The notes beneath the pieces are model-generated. The model saw nothing but the letters and a program-made list of their open reading frames with translations. It made no database searches and was not told where the DNA came from. 64,000 bases of DNA from Roseinatronobacter alkalisoli (GTDB lineage: Bacteria > Pseudomonadota > Alphaproteobacteria > Rhodobacterales > Rhodobacteraceae): positions 124,001 through 188,000 of the forward strand of contig NZ_JAQZSM010000006.1 in the NCBI RefSeq assembly GCF_028745735.1, read 5' to 3'. Shown here one piece after another: positions 1 through 8,430 of the stretch. How positions within the stretch are numbered: position 1 is the first letter of the stretch; every line of letters begins with the position of its first letter. The position numbers and the translations under genes were made by a program.

Positions 1-177
1 CGGAAACCGCGCGACAACGTTGCGCGCGCGATCGCGCCCTTCAAGCTGAACATAGCGCCCGCCCCGTGCGATAAATACGCCGCCATGCGCCGCAATCGCC
101 CCTGTCGCCCGTTTGGCATATTCGCCATAGGCGTCAGGGTCCGTTACCTCAACATGTGCAATCCAAAGCGCGCTCAT
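1..177 (-). CDS. DUF1330 domain protein, 3' part off the window
   Basis: Only the first 59 codons lie in the window; the rest runs off the left edge. The N-terminus [20 protein letters not shown] followed by a GGVFIARGG stretch is the usual start of DUF1330, a small (about 95 residue) ferredoxin-like alpha/beta-barrel family of unknown biochemical role. The start ATG (177-175) overlaps the alaS stop in an ATGA arrangement, so it is the last visible gene of the alaS transcript and is probably translationally coupled to it. Confidence 0.85.
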   Translation of the reverse strand, partial: MSALWIAHVEVTDPDAYGEYAKRATGAIAAHGGVFIARGGRYVQLEGRDRARNVVARFP

Positions 178-2834
178 ACGGATTCCTTTTCTATCAGGGA
201 CAGGGCCGCGGCCAGGGCCGCATCGGCATTTGCAATATCAGCCCCGCCGCCCTGTGCCATATCCGGGCGACCACCTCCGCCCTTGCCGCCAAGCCCGGCC
301 ACAACCGCGCGCACCAGCTCAACAGCGGAAAACCGGTCAGTCAGATCCGCTGTCACACCTGCCGCCACGGCTGGTTTACCTCCGGTATCGGCGATAAGGA
401 TAACCGCTCCGGAGCCAAGTTTCTCTTTCATCGCGTCTATCAGTGGCGGCAGATCCTTGCCTGACACGCCGTCCATGACCTTGGCAATGACCTTGATACC
501 TGCCACATCGCGCAGGTCATCCCCACCATCACCACTGCCACCCATTGCCACCTGGCGCTTCAATTGCGCGATCTCGTTCTGAAGCGCACGGCGTTCATCC
601 AGCAGAGCGCGGACACGCCCGCCCACATCCTGCGCGGGGGCTTTCAGCAGGCCTGCAATATCCGACAGGCGGGCATCCTGCGCGCGCAGATATTCCAGTG
701 CGGCTTGCCCGGTCAGCGCCTCGACACGGCGCACCCCGGCGGATGATGCTGCATCCCCCAGCAGGACAAACGCGCCGATATCGCCAGTGCGTGCAACATG
801 GGTCCCGCCGCAAAGTTCCAGCGAATAGGTGTTGCCATCATGCCCCTTGCCCGAACCGGGCAGGTTGCCCATGGACACAACGCGCACTTCATCACCATAT
901 TTTTCACCAAACAGCGCCTGCGCACCCAGCGCGCGCGCCTCATCGGGTGTCATGATGCGCGTTTCGACCGGGGTGTTCTGGCGGATGAAGCTATTCACCT
1001 CTGCCTCGATCTGCGCCAGATCATCTGCACTGATCGCGGCACCATGGCTGAAATCGAACCGCAGCCTGTCATGCGCATTCAGCGACCCTTTTTGCGCTAC
1101 ATGGTCGCCCAGCGCACGGCGCAGCGCTTCGTGCAACAAATGCGTGGCCGAATGGTTGGCGCGGATGGCGCTGCGGCGGGTATGGGACACTTCCAGCCTG
1201 ACCGGCTGGCCGGTCACGATTTCGCCTTCGGTCACATTCGCGAAATGGATGATAAGCCCGGCAGATTTGCGCGTGTCGGTCACTTCGGCCACACCGGTGC
1301 CCGACCGGATAAAACCACAATCGCCCACCTGCCCGCCGGATTCGGCGTAAAACGGGGTCTGATTGGTGATGATCTGCACAGTGCCGGTGGCGGAAGCTAC
1401 CTCTGCCCCGTCGGCGACCAGCGCAAGAACCTGGCCCTCTGCGGTTTCCATATCATCGCCCAGAAACTCTGCGGTGCCCAATCGATCCGCCAGATCGAAC
1501 CAGATCGTGGCATCCGCAGCTTCGCCAGATCCCGCCCAGCTGGCGCGCGCGCGGGCCTTCTGTTCCGCCATCGCGGCGTCAAATCCCGCGACATCCACGC
1601 TGCGACCGCGTTCGCGCAAGGCATCCTGCGTCAGATCCAGCGGAAACCCGAATGTGTCATACAGCTTGAACGCCGCTTCGCCTGTCAGCGCGGCCCCTTC
1701 GGGCAACCCTTCCAACTCGGCATCCAGAAGTTTCAGGCCGCGGTCAAGCGTCTGGCGGAAACGGGTTTCTTCAGCGCGCAGGGTTTCGGTGATCAGGGCC
1801 TGCGCATCGCGCAATTCAGTATAGTGGCCGCCCATCGCCGTGACCAGCACGGGCACAAGGCGGTGCATCACCGGATCTTGCGCGCCCAGCATATGGGCAT
1901 GGCGCATCGCGCGGCGCATGATCCGGCGCAGGACATAGCCGCGCCCATCATTGGCGGGCATCACCCCGTCAGCAATAAGAAATGAAACGGCGCGCAGATG
2001 GTCGGCAATGACGCGGTGGTGGGTCTTGCCCGGTCCATCGGGGTCTGAACTGGTGGCGTGGCTGGAGGCTTCGATCAGCGCACGCATCAGGTCAGTGTCG
2101 TAATTGTCATGCTTGCCCTGCAATAGCGCACCGATCCGTTCCAGCCCCATGCCGGTATCGATGGACTGGCGCGGCAGGTCAGTCAGGCGGCCATCTTCAT
2201 GCTGTTCATTCTGCATGAAAACAAGGTTCCAGATTTCAATGAAACGGTCGCCATCTTCATCCGCACTGCCCGGAGGGCCGCCCCAGATGCTGGGACCGTG
2301 ATCGAAGAAAATCTCGGTGCAGGGACCGCAAGGACCGGTCGGCCCCATGCGCCAGAAATTGTCATCAGTCGGAATGCGGATGATCCGGTCATCCGACAGG
2401 CCCGCAACCTTCTTCCACATATCCGCGGCTTCATCATCGGTATGATAAACAGTGACCAGAAGCCGGTCCTTCGGGATATCGAAATCACGGGTCAGCAATT
2501 CCCATGCAAAGGGGATCGCATCCGATTTGAAGTAATCGCCGAAGCTGAAATTCCCCAGCATTTCAAAGAACGTATGGTGACGCGCAGTATAGCCCACATT
2601 GTCCAGATCATTATGCTTGCCACCCGCGCGCACGCATTTCTGAGAGGTGGTCGCGCGATTGTAGTCGCGATGTTCCAACCCGGTAAAGACATTCTTGAAC
2701 TGCACCATACCGGAATTGGTGAACATCAATGTCGGGTCATTGCGCGGAACCAGGGGCGAGCTGTCGACCACCGCGTGCCCGTTCCGGGCAAAGTAATCAA
2801 GGAAAGTCGTGCGAATGTCGTTCAGGCTGGGCAT
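174..2834 (-). CDS. alaS: alanine--tRNA ligase
   Basis: Class II cytoplasmic synthetase that charges tRNA-Ala and edits mischarged Ser/Gly. The 886-residue length matches the bacterial enzyme (E. coli about 876). The catalytic core occupies roughly residues 1-360 and includes the [18 protein letters not shown] motif near 85-102. The editing domain carries the zinc ligands HSATH (H561, H565) and CGGTH (C675, H679). A glycine-rich DHHA1-type C-terminus follows. The start is supported by GGAG six bases upstream of the ATG. The gene lies downstream of recA on the same strand, 240 bases away, so it may have its own promoter. It overlaps the DUF1330 gene downstream. Confidence 0.98.
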   Translation of the reverse strand: MPSLNDIRTTFLDYFARNGHAVVDSSPLVPRNDPTLMFTNSGMVQFKNVFTGLEHRDYNRATTSQKCVRAGGKHNDLDNVGYTARHHTFFEMLGNFSFGDYFKSDAIPFAWELLTRDFDIPKDRLLVTVYHTDDEAADMWKKVAGLSDDRIIRIPTDDNFWRMGPTGPCGPCTEIFFDHGPSIWGGPPGSADEDGDRFIEIWNLVFMQNEQHEDGRLTDLPRQSIDTGMGLERIGALLQGKHDNYDTDLMRALIEASSHATSSDPDGPGKTHHRVIADHLRAVSFLIADGVMPANDGRGYVLRRIMRRAMRHAHMLGAQDPVMHRLVPVLVTAMGGHYTELRDAQALITETLRAEETRFRQTLDRGLKLLDAELEGLPEGAALTGEAAFKLYDTFGFPLDLTQDALRERGRSVDVAGFDAAMAEQKARARASWAGSGEAADATIWFDLADRLGTAEFLGDDMETAEGQVLALVADGAEVASATGTVQIITNQTPFYAESGGQVGDCGFIRSGTGVAEVTDTRKSAGLIIHFANVTEGEIVTGQPVRLEVSHTRRSAIRANHSATHLLHEALRRALGDHVAQKGSLNAHDRLRFDFSHGAAISADDLAQIEAEVNSFIRQNTPVETRIMTPDEARALGAQALFGEKYGDEVRVVSMGNLPGSGKGHDGNTYSLELCGGTHVARTGDIGAFVLLGDAASSAGVRRVEALTGQAALEYLRAQDARLSDIAGLLKAPAQDVGGRVRALLDERRALQNEIAQLKRQVAMGGSGDGGDDLRDVAGIKVIAKVMDGVSGKDLPPLIDAMKEKLGSGAVILIADTGGKPAVAAGVTADLTDRFSAVELVRAVVAGLGGKGGGGRPDMAQGGGADIANADAALAAALSLIEKESV

Positions 2835-3035
2835 TTTTCACTCCGGCGCGGAAAACGGGACAGGGCAGGTTTGAAACCCGTTTATCCGCGCAGACAGGGC
2901 CTGTCCACACCTGAGCAAGAAACGCGCGTGACTGATCTGCGCAGAGCTGCGTAAATCCATGTCACGCGGCGACAGAACCACCCGGGTCGGCAGATGCTTC
3001 ATCCGGAAAAACGAAATTCCGGCAGCGGGTTACGG

Positions 3036-3068
3036 TTCAGGCGCATGCCGGGTAAGCACACGCCTGAA
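3036..3068 (-). terminator. hairpin just after recA
   Basis: A perfect 8-bp inverted repeat (TTCAGGCG at 3036-3043, CGCCTGAA at 3061-3068, 17-base loop) starts seven bases after the recA stop. No U-run follows on the minus strand, so it would be a weak or Rho-assisted terminator, or an RNA-stabilising 3' end. Confidence 0.35.
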
Positions 3069-3074
3069 TGCCCG

Positions 3075-4142
3075 TCAATCCTCTGTCAGGGGGGTGTCAC
3101 CATCTGCCATGGGAAAGTCCAGCCCATGGGCGGCACGGATCTTGTCTTCAATTTCCAGGGCGCGTTGCGGGTTTTCCTTCAGAAAGGTTTTCGCATTCTC
3201 CCGTCCCTGCCCGATACGTTCATCCCCATAGGAATACCACGCGCCCGATTTTTCAACCACGCCCGCCTTGACCCCAAGATCCAGCAATTCACCGGTTTTG
3301 GAAATGCCTTCGCCATACATGATGTCGAATTCCACCTGCTTGAAGGGCGGTGCGACCTTGTTCTTGACGACCTTCACGCGGGTCTGGTTGCCGACAATTT
3401 CATCCCGGTCCTTGATCGCGCCGATGCGGCGGATGTCCAGCCGGACAGAGGCATAGAATTTCAATGCATTGCCGCCAGTAGTGGTTTCGGGACTGCCGAA
3501 CATGACACCGATTTTCATGCGGATCTGGTTGATGAAAATCACCATGCAGTTCGACCGCGAAATCGAACCGGTCAGCTTGCGCATGGCCTGCGACATCAGC
3601 CGCGCATGCACGCCGACATTCGAATCGCCCATGTCACCTTCAAGTTCGGATTTAGGCGTCAATGCCGCGACCGAATCAACCACGACCATAGACACAGCCC
3701 CTGAACGCACCAGCGTATCAACGATTTCAAGTGCCTGTTCACCAGTATCAGGCTGCGAGATCAGCAATTCATCCAGATTCACGCCCAGTTTGCGCGCATA
3801 AAGCGGGTCAAGCGCATGCTCGGCATCAACAAAGGCGCAGATGCCGCCTTTTTTCTGTTCTTCGGCCACGGCATGCAGCGTCAGCGTTGTCTTGCCCGAA
3901 CTTTCAGGACCATAGATTTCGATGATACGCCCTTTTGGCAGACCACCGATCCCCAGCGCGATATCCAACCCCAGCGACCCTGTGGATGTTGATTCAATCT
4001 CTGCCACGGGGGCGCCTGCGCCCAGCTTCATGATCGACCCTTTGCCGAACTGCCGTTCAATCTGGGCAAGCGCTGAATCAAGCGCCTTTTGTTTTTCTGC
4101 CGTCCGCTTGTCAGTCATTGTCAGCAAATCCACTACAGCCAT
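3075..4142 (-). CDS. recA: recombinase A (RecA)
   Basis: ATP-dependent strand-exchange protein and LexA co-protease of the SOS response; 355 residues with the chosen start. Walker A GPESSGKT lies at about residues 78-85, and the loop regions and the block [20 protein letters not shown] are intact. The ATG at 4142 (MAVVDLL...) is chosen because it is preceded by GGGGCGG and gives the usual short N-terminus before [18 protein letters not shown]. An upstream in-frame ATG at 4181 would add 13 atypical residues, and an internal ATG at 4118 is also possible. A GTTC-N7-GTTC SOS box lies 50 bases upstream, implying LexA control. Confidence 0.98.
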   Translation of the reverse strand: MAVVDLLTMTDKRTAEKQKALDSALAQIERQFGKGSIMKLGAGAPVAEIESTSTGSLGLDIALGIGGLPKGRIIEIYGPESSGKTTLTLHAVAEEQKKGGICAFVDAEHALDPLYARKLGVNLDELLISQPDTGEQALEIVDTLVRSGAVSMVVVDSVAALTPKSELEGDMGDSNVGVHARLMSQAMRKLTGSISRSNCMVIFINQIRMKIGVMFGSPETTTGGNALKFYASVRLDIRRIGAIKDRDEIVGNQTRVKVVKNKVAPPFKQVEFDIMYGEGISKTGELLDLGVKAGVVEKSGAWYSYGDERIGQGRENAKTFLKENPQRALEIEDKIRAAHGLDFPMADGDTPLTED

Positions 4143-4191
4143 TGTTCCGCCCCTTATTCCACAGCGCGCCGCGCGCGGCAATCGCAGGTTT

Positions 4192-4206
4192 GTTCAACTA
4201 ATGTTC
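4192..4206 (-). promoter_or_regulatory. SOS box (LexA operator) for recA
   Basis: On the plus strand the site is GTTC (4192-4195), seven bases, GTTC (4203-4206); on the recA strand it reads GAAC-N7-GAAC. This exact direct-repeat form is the known LexA operator of alphaproteobacteria, unlike the CTG-N10-CAG box of E. coli. It sits 50-64 bases before the recA ATG, where it would cover the promoter. It also lies in the divergent region before the DUF1127 gene. Confidence 0.85.
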
Positions 4207-4405
4207 CATAACCCAATCATCAGGACAAAGCGAGAACTTTTCGCATGCCCGCGCAATCAATCTGGCGATGATAGGTTAATAATCCGTTGATTTCCGGCAT
4301 TGCGCCCAGCGCAAGGCGGGGTTGCCGAACCTGCACTGGTGATGTCAGCGCTTCTGACCTATCTTGAGGATCAAGGGAGGAAACACCTTCTGAAAGGGTT
4401 TCCAA

Positions 4406-4612
4406 ATGGCAAGCATCACAACCAATATTCATATCGGCGGCAGCGCGTTCGGTAAGCGCCTTCTGGCATTTCTGACACATCTTGCAACATTGTCACCGAC
4501 CTACAAGCGCATCACCTTTTACAACAGCAAATCGGACGAAGAACTGGCCGAAATGGGCATGAGCCGTTCAGATGTTCCGGCCAAGGTGTTCGGTGCGCGG
4601 CTGTATCTGTAA
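4406..4612 (+). CDS. DUF1127 (YjiS-like) small protein
   Basis: A 68-residue protein whose C-terminal half (YNSKSDEELAEMGMSRSDVP) matches the DUF1127 signature, an arginine-containing helix around 'S-D-E-E-L-A-x-x-G-x-x-R'. Members in alphaproteobacteria are small, often stress-induced, and in some species bind RNA or affect phosphate and carbon responses; none of that can be told from this copy. A GAAAGGG element seven bases before the ATG serves as ribosome binding site. It is divergent from recA and convergent with the short aldehyde-dehydrogenase-like gene, whose stop lies six bases beyond its own. Confidence 0.8.
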   Translation: MASITTNIHIGGSAFGKRLLAFLTHLATLSPTYKRITFYNSKSDEELAEMGMSRSDVPAKVFGARLYL

Positions 4613-4618
4613 CACGCG

Positions 4619-5194
4619 CTATCGCGCGTCCTGAAGACATGGCACATCTGCCTGCGCCAGCATTGATAATGTTTGCGCAGGATCGCCATGCAGCAGGTTG
4701 AACGCGCCCGGCGGCATGTCCGCTTCTGCCGCAAGACAGGTAAGCAGCGTCGCGAACAGCGCCTCGTTTGCTGGCGGGCAGTAGACAAGGCCGCAGGCCA
4801 ACCCCTGCCCCAGGCGCTGGCCGAATCTTTGCGGGGCCTGCCGCACAGACCCGTGCAAGCAGACCGGATGGCGCATGTTGCCGTCACTGGCCCCAATACC
4901 GGCACCCAGTTGCACCATGGCTGTACGGTCAGGGCACGCGCCCTGCATGGCAAGCGCCTGTGCCAGATCATCAGCAGCCTGTGCAACGCGCGCGGAAAAC
5001 CGCGCCAGCGCCGCAGTATCGGCCCCGCGCAGGCCTTTGCACAGGCGCGCTATATCCGCCGGTTCTGCGGCAATGACCTGCCCCGCCACCCTACCATCCA
5101 GGGTGACAACAGGTATCGCGCGCGTTCCCAGTGGCGCACGCCACGCACCACCGACATAATGCGTAAAAAGCCGTTCTGAAAAATCCTCATACAT
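4619..5194 (-). CDS. truncated aldehyde-dehydrogenase-like protein
   Basis: 191 residues from the ATG at 5194 (MYEDFSERLFTHYVGGAWRA). The N-terminus matches the start of aldehyde dehydrogenases ('xxYVGGxWxxP'), and the AEADMPPGAFNLLHGD block near the end resembles the family's 'AGxPPGVxNxVxG'. Full ALDHs are 450-500 residues; this one ends before the catalytic Glu and Cys regions and has an odd middle, so it cannot be a working dehydrogenase of the usual kind. It may be a decayed paralogue or a short regulatory derivative. The reading frame stays open another 96 codons upstream, but those residues do not look like ALDH and reach the divergent DUF502 gene. Confidence 0.6.
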   Translation of the reverse strand: MYEDFSERLFTHYVGGAWRAPLGTRAIPVVTLDGRVAGQVIAAEPADIARLCKGLRGADTAALARFSARVAQAADDLAQALAMQGACPDRTAMVQLGAGIGASDGNMRHPVCLHGSVRQAPQRFGQRLGQGLACGLVYCPPANEALFATLLTCLAAEADMPPGAFNLLHGDPAQTLSMLAQADVPCLQDAR

Positions 5195-5218
5195 GGGTAT
5201 GTCTGTAGCGCATGTTGT

Positions 5219-5251
5219 GCAAAAGTGGGAACCGGTTTTCTGCTTTCCCAC
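5219..5251. repeat. small palindromic dispersed-repeat copy
   Basis: GTGGGAA (5225-5231) and TTCCCAC (5245-5251) form a perfect inverted repeat around CCGGTTTTCTGCT. The core GGGAACCGGTTTTCTGCT (5227-5244) recurs on the other strand at 10256-10273 with one mismatch, and a shorter GGGAACCGGTTT copy lies near 16685 on the minus strand. This suggests a small genome-dispersed palindromic element. It lies between the divergent ALDH-like and DUF502 genes. Confidence 0.45.
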
Positions 5252-5445
5252 ATGCGGTATCAAAAGGTCAGAGAGCGGCGCTTGAACGCGAATGAGCGCG
5301 ATACCTCTGCCCCACTGCCGGACTCCCGCAGGCGCATATGGCGCTACGTCATAGCTGCAGCCCTGGCGTGGCGTTTGCAAAGGCGCTTGCATCGCGGTGA
5401 TGTCTGTCACATCTATGCAAAACACCTGCAACATGGAAGTATCGC

Positions 5446-6138
5446 ATGAGCCAAGACCCAAGCAAACGCGGCCTGATCGCATCGCTCCGCGGCAATTTCA
5501 TCGCCGGTCTGGCCGTAATCGCGCCCGGCGTGCTGACTATCTGGTTGGTCTGGAATGTGATCACCTGGATTGACGGGCTGGTTCTTCCGCTGTTCCCGAG
5601 CAGCTTTCACCCGCAGGCGGTGATCGGTCTGGATGTACCCGGAGCAGGGGTGATTGTCTTTGTGATCTTTACACTTGTGATGGGCTATTTCACCAAAGGC
5701 CTGATCGGGCGCACGCTGGTCAACTGGGGCGAACGCATAGTCGAGGCGATGCCGATCATCCGGTCCATCTATAATGCAGTCAAACAGATTGCCGATACGA
5801 TACTGGCACGCACTGCACCCACATTCGACCGCGCCTGTCTGGTGCAGTACCCGCGTCCCGGCATATGGGCGATGGCCTTCATTTCCACGACCACGCGCGG
5901 GGAAATCGGGGACCACCTGTCCGAGAAGGGCGACATGGTATCGATCTTCCTGCCGACAACGCCCAACCCGACATCGGGGTTCCTGCTGTTTGTCCCGCGC
6001 GAAGATGTGATCGAACTGAACATGTCGATCGAAGACGCCGCCAAACTGGTCATTTCAGCCGGGCTGGTCTATCCCGACACGGGCAAGGGAAAGACGCGCA
6101 ACAATGGCGTGGTACTGCCCGCCAGTGACCCTAGCTGA
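5446..6138 (+). CDS. DUF502 family membrane protein
   Basis: A 230-residue inner-membrane protein with two strong hydrophobic segments (about residues 17-40 and 63-85) and the DUF502 blocks WGERIVEAMPIIRSIYNAVKQ and SIFLPTTPNPTSGFLLFVPR. Family function is not established. GGAAG six bases upstream supports the ATG. The gene converges with the patatin gene and their last eight bases overlap. It is separated from the ALDH-like gene by a 250-base divergent spacer containing a palindromic repeat copy. Confidence 0.93.
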   Translation: MSQDPSKRGLIASLRGNFIAGLAVIAPGVLTIWLVWNVITWIDGLVLPLFPSSFHPQAVIGLDVPGAGVIVFVIFTLVMGYFTKGLIGRTLVNWGERIVEAMPIIRSIYNAVKQIADTILARTAPTFDRACLVQYPRPGIWAMAFISTTTRGEIGDHLSEKGDMVSIFLPTTPNPTSGFLLFVPREDVIELNMSIEDAAKLVISAGLVYPDTGKGKTRNNGVVLPASDPS

Positions 6139-7165
6139 ACATCGCTTCCAGATCGATTGTCGTGCGCGTGTTCAGATCCGCCATATGCTGGTCCAGAAAG
6201 CGATCACAGGCCACGCGCCCTGCTTCTTTCAGACTGTGTAGCAGATAAGGGGTTGGTGTGACCTTGCTGGTAACAGACAGCGTGTTCATCAACTCATCAT
6301 CCGCAATCATATGCAACAGAACGTCCTTCATCTTTCCGCGCTCCATCCGGCCTTCGGCTATCAGGCGTTTGACAAAACCGATCGCCCGCATTTCCCGCAA
6401 CAGGGATGAATTGAAACTGATCTCGTTCAGACGATTCTGAATTTCCTGCGCCGTGCGTGGCAGCGTGTCGCGGGTCAGCGGGTTGATATTCACAATCATG
6501 ATATCATCAGGCAGATGCGCCTCGAACAAGGGAAACAACGCGGGATTTCCGGTATATCCGCCATCCCAGAAGGCCTCTTCCTTGCCGGATTTCGGGTCCG
6601 TGAATTCCACGGCCTGAAACAATGTCGGCAGGCAGGCCGATGCCAGGATGACATCGCAGGACAGTTCATCGCCGGAAAACACCCGTATCTTGCCACTACG
6701 CACATTGGTCGCAGCGATATACAGTTCCGGCCCCTCACGGCTGCACACATTGTCAAACCGCAGGGACCGCACGACCGGTTCCAGCGGGTTGCGATACAAG
6801 GGACCATATTGATAGGGGCTGGTCACCAGCGCTGCAATATCCATGGGCGATACCGGCATCACGCTTTCCATCCATGAATTTATCACACCGACCGGCGGCA
6901 AGGCCTGCGCGATCCAGCCTGTCAGGCGCAGGTCGTGCACTGCGCCCACCTGATGCCATATCTGGTCCAGCAGCGCGCGTGCGCCTGCGCGCCCGCCTTC
7001 GGTCATGCCCGCCTTCAGGGCCGCGGCGTTCAGCGCCCCTGCCGATGTTCCCGAAATCGCAGCAATCTCGATGCTGTCATCCTGTAGCAGGCGGTCCAGA
7101 ACACCCCAGGTAAACGCCCCATGCGCGCCCCCGCCCTGCAATGCCAGATTGATGCGCTTTACCAT
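6131..7165 (-). CDS. patatin-like phospholipase family protein
   Basis: A 344-residue serine lipid acyl hydrolase. The oxyanion-hole glycines are at GGGAHG (residues 11-16), the nucleophile is S41 in GTSAG, and the catalytic aspartate is D201 in DGGYTGNP. All three elements of the Ser-Asp dyad fold are present, so it should be active on phospholipid or acyl esters. No signal peptide is seen. An AAAGG element seven bases upstream supports the ATG. It lies about 200 bases downstream of the 3-hydroxybutyrate dehydrogenase gene on the same strand, as in other Rhodobacterales where patatin and bdhA are neighbours; a link to polyhydroxybutyrate turnover is inference. Confidence 0.93.
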   Translation of the reverse strand: MVKRINLALQGGGAHGAFTWGVLDRLLQDDSIEIAAISGTSAGALNAAALKAGMTEGGRAGARALLDQIWHQVGAVHDLRLTGWIAQALPPVGVINSWMESVMPVSPMDIAALVTSPYQYGPLYRNPLEPVVRSLRFDNVCSREGPELYIAATNVRSGKIRVFSGDELSCDVILASACLPTLFQAVEFTDPKSGKEEAFWDGGYTGNPALFPLFEAHLPDDIMIVNINPLTRDTLPRTAQEIQNRLNEISFNSSLLREMRAIGFVKRLIAEGRMERGKMKDVLLHMIADDELMNTLSVTSKVTPTPYLLHSLKEAGRVACDRFLDQHMADLNTRTTIDLEAMFS

Positions 7166-7361
7166 TCAGCAGCCTTTCAGTAGCGCGCCTGGGTGGCGGG
7201 TGGCACAATGCCCCCGATCACCGGCGCGGCAGTTCACGTATATGCAGCTTCCGGACAACCACGCGCGGGCGAACCTGCGCAAAACCCTTTGGCGGGATGC
7301 ACGACACCGCATCTTCACCTTGCCGGAAATATTCATTTCAACATCAGGGCCGCCCCCATCA

Positions 7362-8135
7362 TCAAAGAGCCGTCCAGCCCCCATCAACCGAAATCGTGGT
7401 ACCGGTGATCTGGGCTGCCGCATCGGAGCACAGAAACACTGTCGTCCCGCCGATCTGTTCAACAGTGGCAAATTCACCCGAAGGCTGACGCGACAACATG
7501 ACTTCCCTGATGACCGTTTCGCGGTCCATGTTATGGGTCTTCATCTGGTCGGGGATCTGTTTCTCAACGATAGGTGTCAGCACATAGCCCGGACATATGG
7601 CGTTGCAGGTCACGCCCTTGCCTGCCGCTTCCAGCGCTGTGGTCTTGCTCAGCCCTACAACCCCGTGCTTTGCCGCGATATAGGCAGATTTATAGGGGCT
7701 GGCCGTCAGACCATGCGCGGATGCAATATTGATCACCCGCCCCCAGCCCTTGGCATACATTCCCGGCAGGGCCGCCGCGGTGGTATGAAAGGATGACGAC
7801 AGGTTGATTGCGATAATCGCATCCCATTTGTCGGCGGGGAATTCCTCTATCCGGGCGACATGCTGAATGCCCGCGTTATTGACAAGAATATCGCAGCCGC
7901 CCGCCTTTTCGATCAGGGCGCGGCAATCATCTGCCTTCGACATGTCGGCCTGAATATATGTGACCGTCACACCGGTTTCGCTGGCAATATCTGCGGCGAT
8001 CCGATGATCGTCAGACGTGTCGGTAAAGGAATTGATCACCACATCTGCACCGGCGCGCGCCAGTTCACGCGCAACGCCCAGCCCGATTCCCGAATTCGAT
8101 CCGGTAACAATCGCGCGTTTTCCTGCAAGCTGCAT
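7362..8135 (-). CDS. bdhA: 3-hydroxybutyrate dehydrogenase
   Basis: An NAD-dependent short-chain dehydrogenase of 257 residues that interconverts D-3-hydroxybutyrate and acetoacetate in polyhydroxybutyrate breakdown. The cofactor motif TGSNSGIG is at residues 11-18, NNAG near 86-89, the catalytic Ser near 139, and Y152-x3-K156. The C-terminus DGGW and the block IPDQMKTHNMDRETV are typical of BdhA rather than of generic SDRs. The ATG at 8135 is preceded by GAAGGA at a good distance; the frame extends upstream without homology. It is followed at a distance by the patatin gene. Confidence 0.93.
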   Translation of the reverse strand: MQLAGKRAIVTGSNSGIGLGVARELARAGADVVINSFTDTSDDHRIAADIASETGVTVTYIQADMSKADDCRALIEKAGGCDILVNNAGIQHVARIEEFPADKWDAIIAINLSSSFHTTAAALPGMYAKGWGRVINIASAHGLTASPYKSAYIAAKHGVVGLSKTTALEAAGKGVTCNAICPGYVLTPIVEKQIPDQMKTHNMDRETVIREVMLSRQPSGEFATVEQIGGTTVFLCSDAAAQITGTTISVDGGWTAL

Positions 8136-8240
8136 TCTTCTGTCCTTCTTACATATTTCTCTGCCCTGCAGCATAGACCCTGCGCCGGTAAAAACCAAAG
8201 GGTAGCTGCGGGGGGAATGGTGATCCGAAGAAACGAATTG

Positions 8241-8318
8241 TAAAAAAAACGCCCGCACAAGGCGGGCGTCAGTAATTGAGGCAGGTTTCATACAGGCAAG
8301 AAACCTATCGAGCAGTGA
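8241..8318 (-). ncRNA. candidate small RNA with intrinsic terminator
   Basis: The minus strand carries a promoter-like pair (TTGGAA, 17-base spacer, TATATA), a predicted start about 8316-8318, and two stem-loops. The first is AGGTTTC/GAAACCT (8283-8289 with 8300-8306). The second is an 8-bp GC-rich stem ACGCCCGC/GCGGGCGT (8249-8256 with 8262-8269), followed on the minus strand by an eight-base U-tract: a textbook Rho-independent terminator. No minus-strand ORF lies between promoter and terminator, and bdhA starts only further downstream, so the terminator has no protein gene to serve. The expected transcript is about 75 nt. I do not recognise the family. Confidence 0.6.
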
Positions 8319-8322
8319 CTCA

Positions 8323-8351
8323 TATATAGACCTTGTGACCGCACGTTCCAA
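8323..8351 (-). promoter_or_regulatory. sigma-70-type promoter for the candidate sRNA
   Basis: On the minus strand TTGGAA (-35, 8351-8346) is separated by 17 bases from TATATA (-10, 8328-8323). It is divergent from the promoter proposed for the downstream binding-protein gene. Confidence 0.45.
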
Positions 8352-8360
8352 GCTAAAAGT

Positions 8361-8389
8361 TTGAAAACTCTGTCAACCGACTGTAGCGT
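8361..8389 (+). promoter_or_regulatory. possible promoter of the YejA-like gene
   Basis: TTGAAA (8361-8366), a 17-base spacer and TAGCGT (8384-8389) lie about 40 bases before the start codon at 8431. The -10 hexamer is only a partial match. Confidence 0.35.
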
Positions 8390-8430
8390 ATAGGGAAACG
8401 CTGCCCGCATAACCCCCAGGAGTCGCTTCA

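Noticed and set aside
798-1985. 395-codon plus-strand frame
   Set aside because: Antisense to alaS, with abnormal composition; a long shadow frame in high-GC DNA.
4220-4480. 86-codon minus-strand frame upstream of recA
   Set aside because: Covers the 5' part of the DUF1127 gene on the other strand and the recA promoter region; no homology or ribosome site.
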